Source: Acidobacteria bacterium AB60 (GTDB lineage: Bacteria; Acidobacteriota; Terriglobia; Terriglobales; Acidobacteriaceae). From it: 64,000 bases of DNA. The DNA is taken from NCBI GenBank assembly GCA_008682415.1, contig VANK01000002.1, positions 496,001-560,000 of the forward strand. Direction: 5' to 3'. Below the pieces are notes generated by a model. It saw nothing but the letters and a program-made list of their open reading frames with translations, was not told the origin of the DNA and did not search any database. The translations under genes and the position numbers were made by a program. This document shows, piece after piece, positions 35,871 through 44,894 of this stretch. Every line of letters begins with the position of its first letter. Within the stretch, counting starts at the first letter, position 1.

Positions 35871-37975
35871 CTGCGGAAGGGCGAGGCTGGGATGCCTGGG
35901 ATGGCTTCCTCAGGAGCGATCGGCATATTGCGCACGCGCACTCCCGTAGCGGCGAAGATCGCGTTGGCGATGGCTGGCGCCACGCCGATGAGTCCGATCT
36001 CGCCGGCGCCTGCCGGTGGAAGATCCTTCCGGTCGACGAGCACGATCTCGATCTTAGGCGTGTCGCTGAAACGCGGCAGCCGGTAACGCGCGAACTGCGG
36101 ATTCAGAATCTTGCCCTGGCTGAAGAGGATCGCTTCGAACAGCGCGCCTCCCAAAGCCTGCACCACGCCCCCCGAATTCTGATTGTTCAGCCCGTTGGGA
36201 TTGATCACAGCGCCGGACTCCCAGGCCTGCACCACGCGCCGTACCCGGATCGTCTTGTCGGAGTCGATCTCCACCTCGGCGCAAGTAGCCACGTAGCCGC
36301 CCTTATCGGAGCCGCACGCCAGGCCGTAGCCGCATGTTGCGTTTGACTTGGCTCGATCCCATCCAAACTTGTCCGCGGCCGACTGCAGCACCGCCTTGAG
36401 CCGCGCGTTGCTCAGGTTCTTCATCCGGAACTGCAGGGGATCCATTCCAGCGGCATGGGCTAGCGCGTCCATGTGCGACTCGCGCGCAAAGTTGTTGGCC
36501 GTGCCCGCCAGCGCGCGATACGATCCCTGCCGGAGCGGCGTTTTGGTCGGATGATACTGAATCAGTTGATTGGAGACATCGTACGGCGTATTGATGGTGG
36601 CGTTTCCGGCGTTGTAGTTGTGATGCTCCCAGGCGACCAGCGTGCCATCGCGACGAACGCCGGCGTGAATTTCGATCAGCGCAGCGGGGCGTAGATAGGC
36701 CCAGGTGAACTCCTCGCGCCGTGTCCACAGCAGCTTCACGGGCTTGTTCGCGGCTTTGGCCAGCCGCGCTGCCTCTACTGCCGCTTCGCCGCTGTGCTTC
36801 CCGCCGTAGCCGCTGCCCATGTCCGGCTGAATCACCCGCACTTGCGACTCAGGGATGGAGAAGTGTTGGGCCAGCTCCTCCCGTACCCCGAACGGCCGCT
36901 GGGTTCCCGTCCACACCGTGAGCTTGCCGTTGTTCCATTCCGCCACCGCCGCGCGCGGCTCCAGAGGCGCGTGCGCGATGTATTGCACGGTGTAACGCTC
37001 TTCCACCTTGATCTCAGCATTGCGCATGCCGTCTTCCATTGACCCGGACTGGTGGTCGGGATGCCGCGGCTCGCTGGTTTCCGGATTGTTCTTCAGGTAC
37101 TCGAAGAGGTTCTCGTTCGAGGGCTGCTCCGGCACATCCCACGCGGCGTTCACCATCGCCGCGGCGCGATGAGCCGTAAAGGCATCGGGCGCAACCACGC
37201 CGATGAAGTCGCCGTCACGCACCACGGTTACGCCGGGCAGACTCTCCGCGGCCTTGCTGTCCACGGAAATGAGCTTCGCGTGGAAGCCCTCCGGCCGCAC
37301 GATGGCACCGAACATCATGCCCGGGCGCACGATGTCCGAGGGATACTTGTGCGCGCCCGTAACAAAAGCGCGCCCCTCCGGCTTCGGCGCAGAGGTTCCG
37401 GCGACCTTCCACTCGGATGCGGGGGTCAGGCTCTGCTCGGCTGTGACCACTTTCACGAGCTTCTCGCCCTGCGTCAGCTCGCCATAGCTGATGGAACGGG
37501 ATCCATCGCCGTTGAGGATTTTGCCATTGGCCGCGCGCAGCGAGCTTGCGTCCACGTTCCACGCCTGCGCGGCCTGTTCCAGCAGCATCTGCCGCGCTGC
37601 GGCTGCCATCGTCCGCAACCGCGGTCCCATATCCGGAGTCGTGCGGCTGCCAAACGTGCCCATGTCCCAGGGCACAAGGTCGGTATCGCCCATCACCATC
37701 TCAACGCAGTCAAAGGGCACACGCAGCTCTTCGGCAACCTGCTGCGCCAGCGAAGTGCGAATATTCTGTCCCACTTCGACTTTCCCGGTGAATGCGGTCA
37801 CCCGGCCGTCGCTGCCGATGTGCAGCCACGACCCAATGTCCTTCGGCATCTCATGCCCGCGGAATCCGCGTCCCGATTCCTGTTGCGCGACACCCGCGCT
37901 CTCCGCCAACACCACCAGCAGGCCGGCTCCGGCTCCTTTGAGAAACGCGCGACGATCCCAGGCGAAGGTGGTCAT
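35867..37975 (-). CDS. Xanthine dehydrogenase family, molybdopterin-binding large subunit (IorB-like), Tat-exported
   Basis: A 702-residue protein. The ATG at 37975 overlaps the small-subunit stop in ATGA and starts a Tat signal (DRRAFLKGAGAGLLVVLAESAG). The body has molybdenum hydroxylase motifs: WLHIGSDGRVTAFTGKVEVGQNIRTSLAQQVAEEL, MVMGDTDLVPWDMGTFGSRTTPDMG, QPDMGSGYGGKHSGEAAVEAARLAK and a C-terminal PPAGAGEIGLIGVAPAIANAIF with the catalytic Glu context. It resembles isoquinoline 1-oxidoreductase and aldehyde dehydrogenase beta subunits. It would hydroxylate an aldehyde or N-heterocycle in the periplasm, passing electrons through the 2Fe-2S subunit. No cytochrome or FAD subunit is adjacent. 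Confidence 0.87.
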   Translation of the reverse strand: MTTFAWDRRAFLKGAGAGLLVVLAESAGVAQQESGRGFRGHEMPKDIGSWLHIGSDGRVTAFTGKVEVGQNIRTSLAQQVAEELRVPFDCVEMVMGDTDLVPWDMGTFGSRTTPDMGPRLRTMAAAARQMLLEQAAQAWNVDASSLRAANGKILNGDGSRSISYGELTQGEKLVKVVTAEQSLTPASEWKVAGTSAPKPEGRAFVTGAHKYPSDIVRPGMMFGAIVRPEGFHAKLISVDSKAAESLPGVTVVRDGDFIGVVAPDAFTAHRAAAMVNAAWDVPEQPSNENLFEYLKNNPETSEPRHPDHQSGSMEDGMRNAEIKVEERYTVQYIAHAPLEPRAAVAEWNNGKLTVWTGTQRPFGVREELAQHFSIPESQVRVIQPDMGSGYGGKHSGEAAVEAARLAKAANKPVKLLWTRREEFTWAYLRPAALIEIHAGVRRDGTLVAWEHHNYNAGNATINTPYDVSNQLIQYHPTKTPLRQGSYRALAGTANNFARESHMDALAHAAGMDPLQFRMKNLSNARLKAVLQSAADKFGWDRAKSNATCGYGLACGSDKGGYVATCAEVEIDSDKTIRVRRVVQAWESGAVINPNGLNNQNSGGVVQALGGALFEAILFSQGKILNPQFARYRLPRFSDTPKIEIVLVDRKDLPPAGAGEIGLIGVAPAIANAIFAATGVRVRNMPIAPEEAIPGIPASPFRS

Positions 37976-38451
37976 CGGGTGCCTCCCAGCGCGCCGATAC
38001 GCGCGGCATGCTTCACCGCTTCTACAATGCGCGGGTAAGTCCCGCACCGGCACACGTTGCCGTTCATCGCTCGCTCGATCTGCTCATCGCTTGGATTGGC
38101 TCGCTCTGAAAGCAAAGAAGTAGCCGACATGATCATGCCCGCAGTACAGTAACCGCACTGGAATGCCTCCTCCTCCAGAAACGCCTGCTGCACCGGGCTC
38201 AGCTTGCCATTCTTCTCCAGGCCCTCAATGGTGGTGATCTTCGCCTGGGCGGCTGACTGCACCGTGGTCTGGCAAGCGCGCACGGCCCGACCTTCCATCA
38301 GCACCGTGCACGCGCCGCACTGCCCTTCGCCGCAGCCGTACTTGGTTCCCGTAAGATCGAGCCGGTCGCGCAGTACCGAGAGCAGAGTCTCCTCCTGCGC
38401 GGCGCTTACTCGAAGTTTTCTGCCGTTAATGTTCAGCTCGTAATTCGCCAT
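37972..38451 (-). CDS. Xanthine dehydrogenase family 2Fe-2S subunit (IorA-like)
   Basis: A 159-residue protein from ATG 38451 (MANYELNINGRKLRV); the longer frame adds ten unlikely residues. The plant-type ferredoxin 2Fe-2S cluster is C-G-E-G-Q-C-G-A-C in GTKYGCGEGQCGACTVLMEGRAVRACQTTV. The second C-terminal cluster is FQCGYCTAGMI...NGNVCRCGTYPRI, so all eight cysteines of this family are present. It transfers electrons from the molybdenum centre of the co-encoded large subunit. It has no signal of its own, so it is presumably exported by hitchhiking on the Tat signal of its partner. Confidence 0.9.
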   Translation of the reverse strand: MANYELNINGRKLRVSAAQEETLLSVLRDRLDLTGTKYGCGEGQCGACTVLMEGRAVRACQTTVQSAAQAKITTIEGLEKNGKLSPVQQAFLEEEAFQCGYCTAGMIMSATSLLSERANPSDEQIERAMNGNVCRCGTYPRIVEAVKHAARIGALGGTR

Positions 38452-38546
38452 TTGGAACTCCTGGCGCACCGTGCAGCGCAAGCACCGAAATGATAGCGAA
38501 TCGGGAATGCCTTTGGCGCTGCAGAATCCTCGCCTGCGGTTGTAGG

Positions 38547-40616
38547 ATGACCATGACCTTCACTCGGGGTGTTCCCGTGCCGCACTCTTCTCGTCTCCAC
38601 TCGCGACGCAAGTTCCTCCGGCAAGGCGCGGTGGCGACGGCCGCTTCCGTTCTACCCCCCTTTGCGCGGGCTCTCAGCACGGCGCTGCCTGAGATCGTCC
38701 GCACCAGGGCTCCCCTTGTGCCGGCCGTCTTTACGCCCTTTCCCCTCGGCTCCATCCGCCCCACGGGATGGCTGCGCAGGCAGCTTCAGATCCAGGCGAA
38801 CGGCCTCGGCGGTCATCTCGACGAGACCTGGGGCGATGTGGGTCCGAACAGCGGCTGGCTTGGCGGAACAGGCGAATCCTGGGAACGTGGACCGTACTTC
38901 CTCGACGGTCTGTTGCCGCTGGCCTGGCTGCTGGACGATGCTCGTCTGAAAGCCAAGGCCCAGCGTTTTGTGGATTGGACGCTCGATCACCAGTCGGCGA
39001 ACGGCATGATCGGACCTGCCTCCAACAATGACTGGTGGCCTCGTTTTGTCATCTTGAAGGCCTTGAGCCAATATCACGAGGCAACAGCGGACGCTCGCGT
39101 GCTTCCGTTGATGGAGCGCTACTCCCGCTACCAGCTTGCCGAACTGCCAACCCGCCCGCTGCGCGACTGGGGCCGCTTTCGCTGGCAGGATCAACTCCTT
39201 AGCGTGATCTGGCTATACAACCGGACAGGATCCGCGTTCCTGCTCGATCTCGCTCGGATCCTGCATCAACAGGGGTATGACTGGATCGCTCAGTTCGCGG
39301 ACTTCCCTTATAAGCAGAAGATCACCGCGGAGTTCATCAAGCTCAATGAAGGCGGCGGCCTCAAGGACCTGGCGCTTGCGACACACGGGGTCAACAACGG
39401 ACAGGCGGTGAAGACCGGGCCGGTATGGTCTCTGGTCTCCGGGTCCGCCCAGGACCGTGGCGCCGTACTCCAGATGATCGCCGCGCTCGACCGTTACCAC
39501 GGGCTGCCAAACGGCATGTTCTCCTGTGACGAGCACCTCGCTGGACGCGATCCTTCGCAGGGATCGGAACTCTGCACTGTGGTGGAGTACATGTTCTCTC
39601 TGGAACAGTCCTTCGCTATCACTGGTGACCCGCGGCTCGCCGATCGCCTGGAACGCCTCGCATTCAACGCGCTTCCCGCTGCCTTTAACGACGACATGTG
39701 GGCACATCAGTACAATCAGGAGCCCAACCAGGTTGAGTGCAGCCTCCATCACAAGCCGTGGGTCAGCGATGGCCCAGAATCGAATCTCTACGGATTGGAA
39801 CCAAACTTCGGATGTTGCACGGCCAATTTCCACCAAGGCTGGCCCAAGTTCACGGCCAACCTGTTTCTCCTCAGCGGCGCAAGGGATGCGGAAGATGGGC
39901 TGGTCGCCGCTGCGTACGCACCTTGTGAGTTAAGAACGCGTCTCCGTGGCACTCCCGTTCAGGTCCTCGAAGAAACCGACTATCCCTTCAACGGCGCCAT
40001 CCGCATCACCGTGAATCCTGATTCTCCGGTCCGCTTTCCTCTGCAACTGCGAATCCCCGGATGGGCTTCCTCCGCGAAGCTCCTGGTCAACGGAATCACA
40101 GAACACGCGCCAACGGCTGGAGGGTTCGCACGCATTGATCGCCTTTGGAATGCAGGCGATCGCGTGGAACTCACATTCCCCATGCAACCACGGGTCTCGC
40201 GGTGGTTTAACAACTCACTCGCCGTAGAGAGGGGGCCACTCGTCTTTTCCTTCCCCATCGGCGAGGACTGGGTAAAGCTGCGCGATCGAGGCATGACCGC
40301 GGACTGGCAGGTCTTCCCCGCCAGCGCCTGGAACTACGCCCTCGAGCTTGATGCCTCTAACCCCGCAAAGGACCTTGGCGTAACCGAAGCGGCTGTGGGG
40401 GATGTGCCTTTCGCACGCCAGAATGCCGCTGTCCGTATTACGGCGAAGGCGCACAAGGTTCCAGCATGGCGAGCCGAGGACGGAGCTGCCGACCCGCTGC
40501 CCCAAAGCCCAGTCGCGACCGACCAGCCCGCGGAGACAATTACGCTCATCCCCTATGCAGCCGCCAAACTGCGCGTTACGGCGTTTCCACAGGCCAACGC
40601 GCAACAACCTGCCTAG
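38547..40616 (+). CDS. GH127 beta-L-arabinofuranosidase-like hydrolase, secreted
   Basis: A 689-residue protein. ATG 38547 is a reasonable start (ATG 38553 is an alternative); both precede an R-R-K-F-L twin-arginine-like signal (about 20-42). The zinc site that defines GH127 is complete: Glu341 and Cys343 in SELCTVVEY, and Cys423-Cys424 in FGCCTANFHQGWPKF. They match in spacing Glu338, Cys340 and Cys417-Cys418 of Bifidobacterium HypBA1, the last cysteine pair including the nucleophile. The (alpha/alpha)6 barrel is followed by a beta-sandwich domain. It would release terminal beta-L-arabinofuranose, for example from plant hydroxyproline-rich glycoproteins or pectin. It is convergent with the HAD gene. 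Confidence 0.88.
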   Translation: MTMTFTRGVPVPHSSRLHSRRKFLRQGAVATAASVLPPFARALSTALPEIVRTRAPLVPAVFTPFPLGSIRPTGWLRRQLQIQANGLGGHLDETWGDVGPNSGWLGGTGESWERGPYFLDGLLPLAWLLDDARLKAKAQRFVDWTLDHQSANGMIGPASNNDWWPRFVILKALSQYHEATADARVLPLMERYSRYQLAELPTRPLRDWGRFRWQDQLLSVIWLYNRTGSAFLLDLARILHQQGYDWIAQFADFPYKQKITAEFIKLNEGGGLKDLALATHGVNNGQAVKTGPVWSLVSGSAQDRGAVLQMIAALDRYHGLPNGMFSCDEHLAGRDPSQGSELCTVVEYMFSLEQSFAITGDPRLADRLERLAFNALPAAFNDDMWAHQYNQEPNQVECSLHHKPWVSDGPESNLYGLEPNFGCCTANFHQGWPKFTANLFLLSGARDAEDGLVAAAYAPCELRTRLRGTPVQVLEETDYPFNGAIRITVNPDSPVRFPLQLRIPGWASSAKLLVNGITEHAPTAGGFARIDRLWNAGDRVELTFPMQPRVSRWFNNSLAVERGPLVFSFPIGEDWVKLRDRGMTADWQVFPASAWNYALELDASNPAKDLGVTEAAVGDVPFARQNAAVRITAKAHKVPAWRAEDGAADPLPQSPVATDQPAETITLIPYAAAKLRVTAFPQANAQQPA

Positions 40617-41293
40617 CCGACGCGGCCAACCGGACGACCCAGGATCGACTCTTCGATATGCGCGAGCAAATCCGCGGGATCCCGCCACACCTCCTGGCAA
40701 CCGGCGTCGAGCAGATCTGCGCGCCGCCACCCGCCGCATGTCAGGCCGAGTACCGGAATACCCAGCTTGCCCGCCCCTTGGGCGTCCCACGGCGTGTCCC
40801 CCAGAACAATCGCCTGCTCTGGCTTCATGCCCGCCTTCGCCAGCGCTGCGGAGAAGATGTCCGGCTCCGGCTTGGATGCCTCCGCGTCTCCGCTCGACGA
40901 CGCTTCGTCAACCAGATCCTCCATGCCGACGATCTTTCCATAGGTGGGAAGGTCCTCAGGGTCTGACGACGTCGCCAGAGCGATCTTCATTCCTCTCCTT
41001 GTCAGGTTCTCAAGCAATTGGCGCGCCTTCGCGAACGGGACGATGCGTGGCATGTAGTCGCGGTGGAAGATCTCCTTGCGAAATGCCTTCAAGTCCGGCT
41101 CCAGCCTTTCCCGGTCTCGCTCCGGAAGAAAAGCCGGAATCAGGTGATCGGCGCCTTTGCCAATCTGCCGCCAGGCGGCATCGAGCCCCACCTCGATACC
41201 GAAGTGTTCGAAAGCGCGCCGCCAGGCCTCAGCATGGAGCGCATTGCTGTCTACCAGAGTTCCATCGATATCGGCCAGCAACACATCCGCCAT
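40613..41293 (-). CDS. HAD superfamily phosphatase (phosphoglycolate phosphatase-like)
   Basis: A 226-residue haloacid dehalogenase-fold protein. Motif I is LLADIDGTLVDSN with nucleophile Asp8 and Asp10. An alpha-helical cap follows (AEAWRRAFEHFGIEVGLDAAWRQIGKG). Motif II is ALATSS, motif III the SKPEPDIF lysine and motif IV VLGDTPWDAQGA. All catalytic residues are intact. The cap and overall length resemble phosphoglycolate phosphatase or beta-phosphoglucomutase-type enzymes; the substrate is uncertain. The stop overlaps that of the convergent GH127 gene by four bases. Confidence 0.86.
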   Translation of the reverse strand: MADVLLADIDGTLVDSNALHAEAWRRAFEHFGIEVGLDAAWRQIGKGADHLIPAFLPERDRERLEPDLKAFRKEIFHRDYMPRIVPFAKARQLLENLTRRGMKIALATSSDPEDLPTYGKIVGMEDLVDEASSSGDAEASKPEPDIFSAALAKAGMKPEQAIVLGDTPWDAQGAGKLGIPVLGLTCGGWRRADLLDAGCQEVWRDPADLLAHIEESILGRPVGRVG

Positions 41294-41395
41294 CTGCGCC
41301 TCGCATCTGAGATATCTCGGCGCGATGGGCTGGGGCGCACCTTCTGCCCGAGGCCCACCGCTCCTGTGGAGTTGCCGGGCTGCCCCAGGGCTGCC

Positions 41396-41677
41396 CTACG
41401 CCGCCTGCGAGTAATCAGAAGATTGATTCGACGCATCCGAGCCGTGTTGCTTCACCATCTTGTTGTAGATACCCATTAGCAGGAACGGCGCAGCCCATTG
41501 CCCGATGAAGAGCGACTCGTGCTTCCTGTTGGACAGTTGCAGTGCCACTGAAACAGCCATGGAACCGAGCGCCAGCCCCAAATAGAGGCTGGACGGCGCC
41601 TGCGAGGTCACCTTTTCGATTGCGGATGTCACCTGGTCTTCCCGCGCTTCTCCCTTGCCCACACGATAGTCCGTCAT
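41396..41677 (-). CDS. Small membrane protein, hypothetical
   Basis: A 93-residue protein. Two moderately hydrophobic segments (SSLYLGLALGSMAVSVALQL at about 29-48 and GQWAAPFLLMGIYNKMV at about 59-75) lie between a charged N-terminus (YRVGKGEAREDQVTSAIEK) and a Ser/Asn-rich C-terminus (GSDASNQSSDYSQAA). It has no recognised family. A promoter region of about 160 bases separates it from the TPR gene. It could be a stress-type small membrane protein, but that is a guess. Confidence 0.6.
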   Translation of the reverse strand: MTDYRVGKGEAREDQVTSAIEKVTSQAPSSLYLGLALGSMAVSVALQLSNRKHESLFIGQWAAPFLLMGIYNKMVKQHGSDASNQSSDYSQAA

Positions 41678-41842
41678 GATCAGAGTTTTCTCCTTCGCGA
41701 CACGTGATCGCTTGTCGTGTGATGCGGTGAATGCCTTTAGGAATGGCTTGTCCTTCGGCCCATTTGCGCGGCAGGTGAATGGCGCCCGGAGGCCGAGTCG
41801 GCGGCTTTGATCAAATGGAAATGCAGGCGGCAGAAGGGCGGT

Positions 41843-43687
41843 TTACTTTGCTGTGCTCAACTCTTCTGCGCGGGCACGTTCTGAGGCCGCCTCCTGCCCA
41901 CGCCCCTGGCGATCGTAGGCAACCGCTAACTGCCGATGTGGGTCGGGCAACGTAGGATCCGCCGCGATCGACTCCTGGTATCTCCCAATCGCGTCTGCGA
42001 CCTCCCCTTTTAACATCGACTGGTTGCCGGCATTGAGCGCGAAGTTAGCGCGCTGACGATTGACAGCCGCGCGGCTCAACTCGGCGCTTTGCTTGCGATA
42101 GCCGGCCGCCTCAGTGCGCAATTTTGTCACCTGCTCGCGGATCTGGGCGGCCTTGGGCGGATCGCCGGCGGCCTCCGCCGCTTCCGCCTGCGACGCCAGA
42201 CCCGCGGCCTGGTCTGCCAGCACTCCGGCCAGGGTCACCAGGGTACCGGGTTGTCCCGGCTGCAACGCAATCGCCTTCTCCAGCGCCAGGCGCGCCTCGT
42301 CCAGGCGGTTGTCCTGCTTGAGGGTGCTGCCGAGGATGGCCCACGCATTTCCGTTGTCGGGACGCAGCGTCACTGCTTTCTTCAACTCGGTTACGGCGTC
42401 ATCCAGCTTGCCAAGCTGCATGTAGAGGATGCCCAGCGTGTACGGCGGATCCTCCAGCCCCGGATCCATCTCTCCTGCCTTCGCCAGTTCGGCAACAGCT
42501 TCGTCCATCCGGTCCTTGAACTTGTACGCGAGGCCGAGATCGTAATGCACCTGGGGATCGTTTGGATCCAACGCGAGCGCCGCCTTGAAGTCTTCAATCG
42601 CCTCATCGAACGCCGACAGTTGAATGTGCGCCACTCCGCGATCCTTGATCACTGTCGCGCTCTTTGGATCCAACTCCGCCGCGCGCGCAAGGTACGGCAG
42701 AGCCTCCTTCGCCTTACCCGTGAGAGTTAACGCCAGCCCAAGATTTGCCAGCACGTCGGGATTGCGCGGGTCCGTCTGGAGCGCCTTCTCGAACCAGGGA
42801 ATCGCATCCTCTTGCCGGCCAAGGCGCTGAAGGCTCATCGCGAGCTCAGCCGCAACTCCTGACAGATTCGCATTCATGGAGAGCGCGCGTTCGAAGACCG
42901 GCACTGCCGCATCATCCTGCTGAGTCGCCGCGAGAGTTCGGCCATATTCGGCCAGACCGGCGGGATTGGGCGCATCGCCCCGTGTCAGTGGCTCCAGCAC
43001 CTCTAAAGATGCGGCGTTGTCATGTTGAATCCGCAGCACCGCTCCCAGATGCACACGCGCCTTGGCGTAGGAAGGATCCTCGTCCAGCGCCTTTTGAAAT
43101 GCTGCACGCGCATCGTCCCACCGTCCCAGTTGCGTCAGCACCGTTCCGATCGCGTCATCGATATCGGCCCGCGGCCCGGTGATCTTTTCTTCGGCAAGAA
43201 ACTCCCGCAGCGCATCTGCAGGACGATTCGCCGCGTCCAGTGCGCGCGCGTAGCTGTCATAAAATGCGGGATCTTCTGGCTGCTTTGTTAGCCGCTGCGC
43301 CGCCTCAAAGTGCGACAGCGCCTTCGCGGGGTCGCCCGCGGCGGCATACGCTTGAGCCAGTCCTGCTTCGACTGCTGCATCCTGCGGAGTAAGCCTCTCC
43401 GCCTTCTCCAGTTCAGTAACTGCCTCGCCCGGCCGTCCCAGCGCCGCCAGCACCGACCCAAGCGCCGTATGCCCGGCTGCAATGCCAGGCGCCAGCTTCA
43501 CGACTTCCGCAAAGCGTGCCCGCGCCTCCTCCAGTTGCCCAGCCTGGGACGCCGCTACGCCCGCCTTGAATGCCGCATCAGCTTTGCGCAGTCTCTCTGC
43601 CTCTTGCTGGCTCTGCGCCCGTCCATGCAAAACCGCGTATCCCAAGCCTGCGGCGACAAGCAACGCCCGGATCGTTTTCGCCCTCAT
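41843..43687 (-). CDS. Large TPR-repeat protein, exported
   Basis: A 614-residue protein with a short signal (RALLVAAGLGYAVLHGRAQ). Thirteen or more tetratricopeptide repeats follow, each showing the A-x-x-x-L-G-x-x-L-x-x-x-G-x-x-x-E-A pattern (for example AHTALGSVLAALGRPGEAVTE, and VLANLGLALTLTGKAKEALP). The last ~150 residues include an alanine-rich coiled-coil-like segment (LASQAEAAEAAGDPPKAAQ) and two final TPR units. It is the second gene of a pair starting three bases after the 43691-44740 gene. TPR proteins scaffold multiprotein complexes; in Acidobacteria they often sit beside TonB receptors and ASPIC/UnbV proteins, as here. Confidence 0.82.
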   Translation of the reverse strand: MRAKTIRALLVAAGLGYAVLHGRAQSQQEAERLRKADAAFKAGVAASQAGQLEEARARFAEVVKLAPGIAAGHTALGSVLAALGRPGEAVTELEKAERLTPQDAAVEAGLAQAYAAAGDPAKALSHFEAAQRLTKQPEDPAFYDSYARALDAANRPADALREFLAEEKITGPRADIDDAIGTVLTQLGRWDDARAAFQKALDEDPSYAKARVHLGAVLRIQHDNAASLEVLEPLTRGDAPNPAGLAEYGRTLAATQQDDAAVPVFERALSMNANLSGVAAELAMSLQRLGRQEDAIPWFEKALQTDPRNPDVLANLGLALTLTGKAKEALPYLARAAELDPKSATVIKDRGVAHIQLSAFDEAIEDFKAALALDPNDPQVHYDLGLAYKFKDRMDEAVAELAKAGEMDPGLEDPPYTLGILYMQLGKLDDAVTELKKAVTLRPDNGNAWAILGSTLKQDNRLDEARLALEKAIALQPGQPGTLVTLAGVLADQAAGLASQAEAAEAAGDPPKAAQIREQVTKLRTEAAGYRKQSAELSRAAVNRQRANFALNAGNQSMLKGEVADAIGRYQESIAADPTLPDPHRQLAVAYDRQGRGQEAASERARAEELSTAK

Positions 43688-43690
43688 CCG

Positions 43691-44740
43691 CTACTTCTCC
43701 GATGGTTTGGGCTCGTCCCGGTGCTGAATTTCCACCACCGTCCTGAACTCCCGGTTCGCTTCGTCTACCTGCCCGATCGCCTTATACGCCTGGCCCAGCA
43801 GGTTGTGCGTAATGTAATTGGACGGGTCCATCTGCTCCGCGCGATTGAGATAATGAATCGCCTGGATCGGCTGCTTCAGCTTCAGTAAGGTCTGGCCCAG
43901 CAGGATATAGGGACCGGTAGCATGTGGTTCCAGCAGGACCGCGCGGTTCAATGCCGTCTGCGCCTCTTCGAATTGACCGCTGCGCACATAGGCATCGCCA
44001 AGGCGGTCATAGACCTCTCCGTTCAGAGGATCGATCTTTCGCTCGGCCTCCAGTTCCTGAATGGCTCGAGGCAGATCGCCACTCGCAAGCGCAGCTTCTC
44101 CCAGCAACTCGTGCGCCAGGGGCAGGTTAGGATTCAGCGCCAGCGCCTTCTTCGCCTGTTCAGCAGCCTCGTTCCGCAACTCGCGGCGCAGGAACAGTCG
44201 GCCCGCGAGGAGGTAAGCTTCGGGCGAATCGCCCTCGAACCCGTATTGCGTCGCGAAGGCGTGGCGCGCGTCATCGTAGCGGGCCACATCTGAGTAGCAC
44301 AGGCCGAGCACATACTGCGGTTCCACGTTAGCGTGCTCGACCCGGTCCAGTCGCGCGCGTTCCAGGAAGGGCAGCGCCTCTGGCGAGCGCCCAAGGCGAA
44401 ACAAGCTGATCCCCTGCATCTCCATGGACTCGCGATCATTTGCATCCTGCGCCACTGCCTTCTTGAAGGCTTCCAGCGCGTCGGTGAGCTGATCCTTTTG
44501 ATAGAAGATAATGCCGCGCAGCCGCTCCACGCCCGCAGGTTCCGGCGTCTGGACCGAGAGCTGGTTCAATGCAGCCATCGCCTGGTTCAACCGGCCCTTG
44601 GAGGCGAGGGCTTGTGCATCCTCGAAGCTCCACCTCCGGATCGTCGTGTCGCCAATGCCGATCCCCGATTCGGTGCTCTGTGCGTTCGCAACAACACTCG
44701 CGACGAACGCGATCGTAATTAACGCGAAATGCCGGTACAT
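43691..44740 (-). CDS. TPR-repeat protein with signal peptide
   Basis: A 349-residue protein with a signal peptide (about 1-20, ending VANA). About nine tetratricopeptide repeats follow (SFEDAQALASKGRLNQAMAAL, and later AHELLGEAALASGDLPRAIQELEAERK). It is probably a periplasmic or outer-membrane-associated scaffold. It precedes the larger TPR gene by only three bases, so the two form an operon. The upstream TonB receptor gene ends with a strong terminator, so this pair probably has its own promoter in the 89 bases between that terminator and the start. Confidence 0.82.
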   Translation of the reverse strand: MYRHFALITIAFVASVVANAQSTESGIGIGDTTIRRWSFEDAQALASKGRLNQAMAALNQLSVQTPEPAGVERLRGIIFYQKDQLTDALEAFKKAVAQDANDRESMEMQGISLFRLGRSPEALPFLERARLDRVEHANVEPQYVLGLCYSDVARYDDARHAFATQYGFEGDSPEAYLLAGRLFLRRELRNEAAEQAKKALALNPNLPLAHELLGEAALASGDLPRAIQELEAERKIDPLNGEVYDRLGDAYVRSGQFEEAQTALNRAVLLEPHATGPYILLGQTLLKLKQPIQAIHYLNRAEQMDPSNYITHNLLGQAYKAIGQVDEANREFRTVVEIQHRDEPKPSEK

Positions 44741-44829
44741 GCTGAATCCTGTCCTGATTGTATGTCTAGTCCATGCCTACCCGGTTGGACGCGGCGGCGG
44801 GCGCGTCGCATCCCCCCGACTCGAGCTTC

Positions 44830-44861
44830 GCCCAAGAAGAAGGGGGAGCCGAAGCTCCCCC
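44830..44861 (-). terminator. Strong terminator after the first TonB/Oar receptor gene
   Basis: On the minus strand GGGGGAGC pairs perfectly with GCTCCCCC around a TTCG tetraloop and is followed by TTCTTCTT. It lies 33 bases after the receptor stop codon and before the TPR pair. Confidence 0.85.
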
Positions 44862-44894
44862 ATGTTGAGTTGGTGTTTGCGGCTCCTCGCGGAA

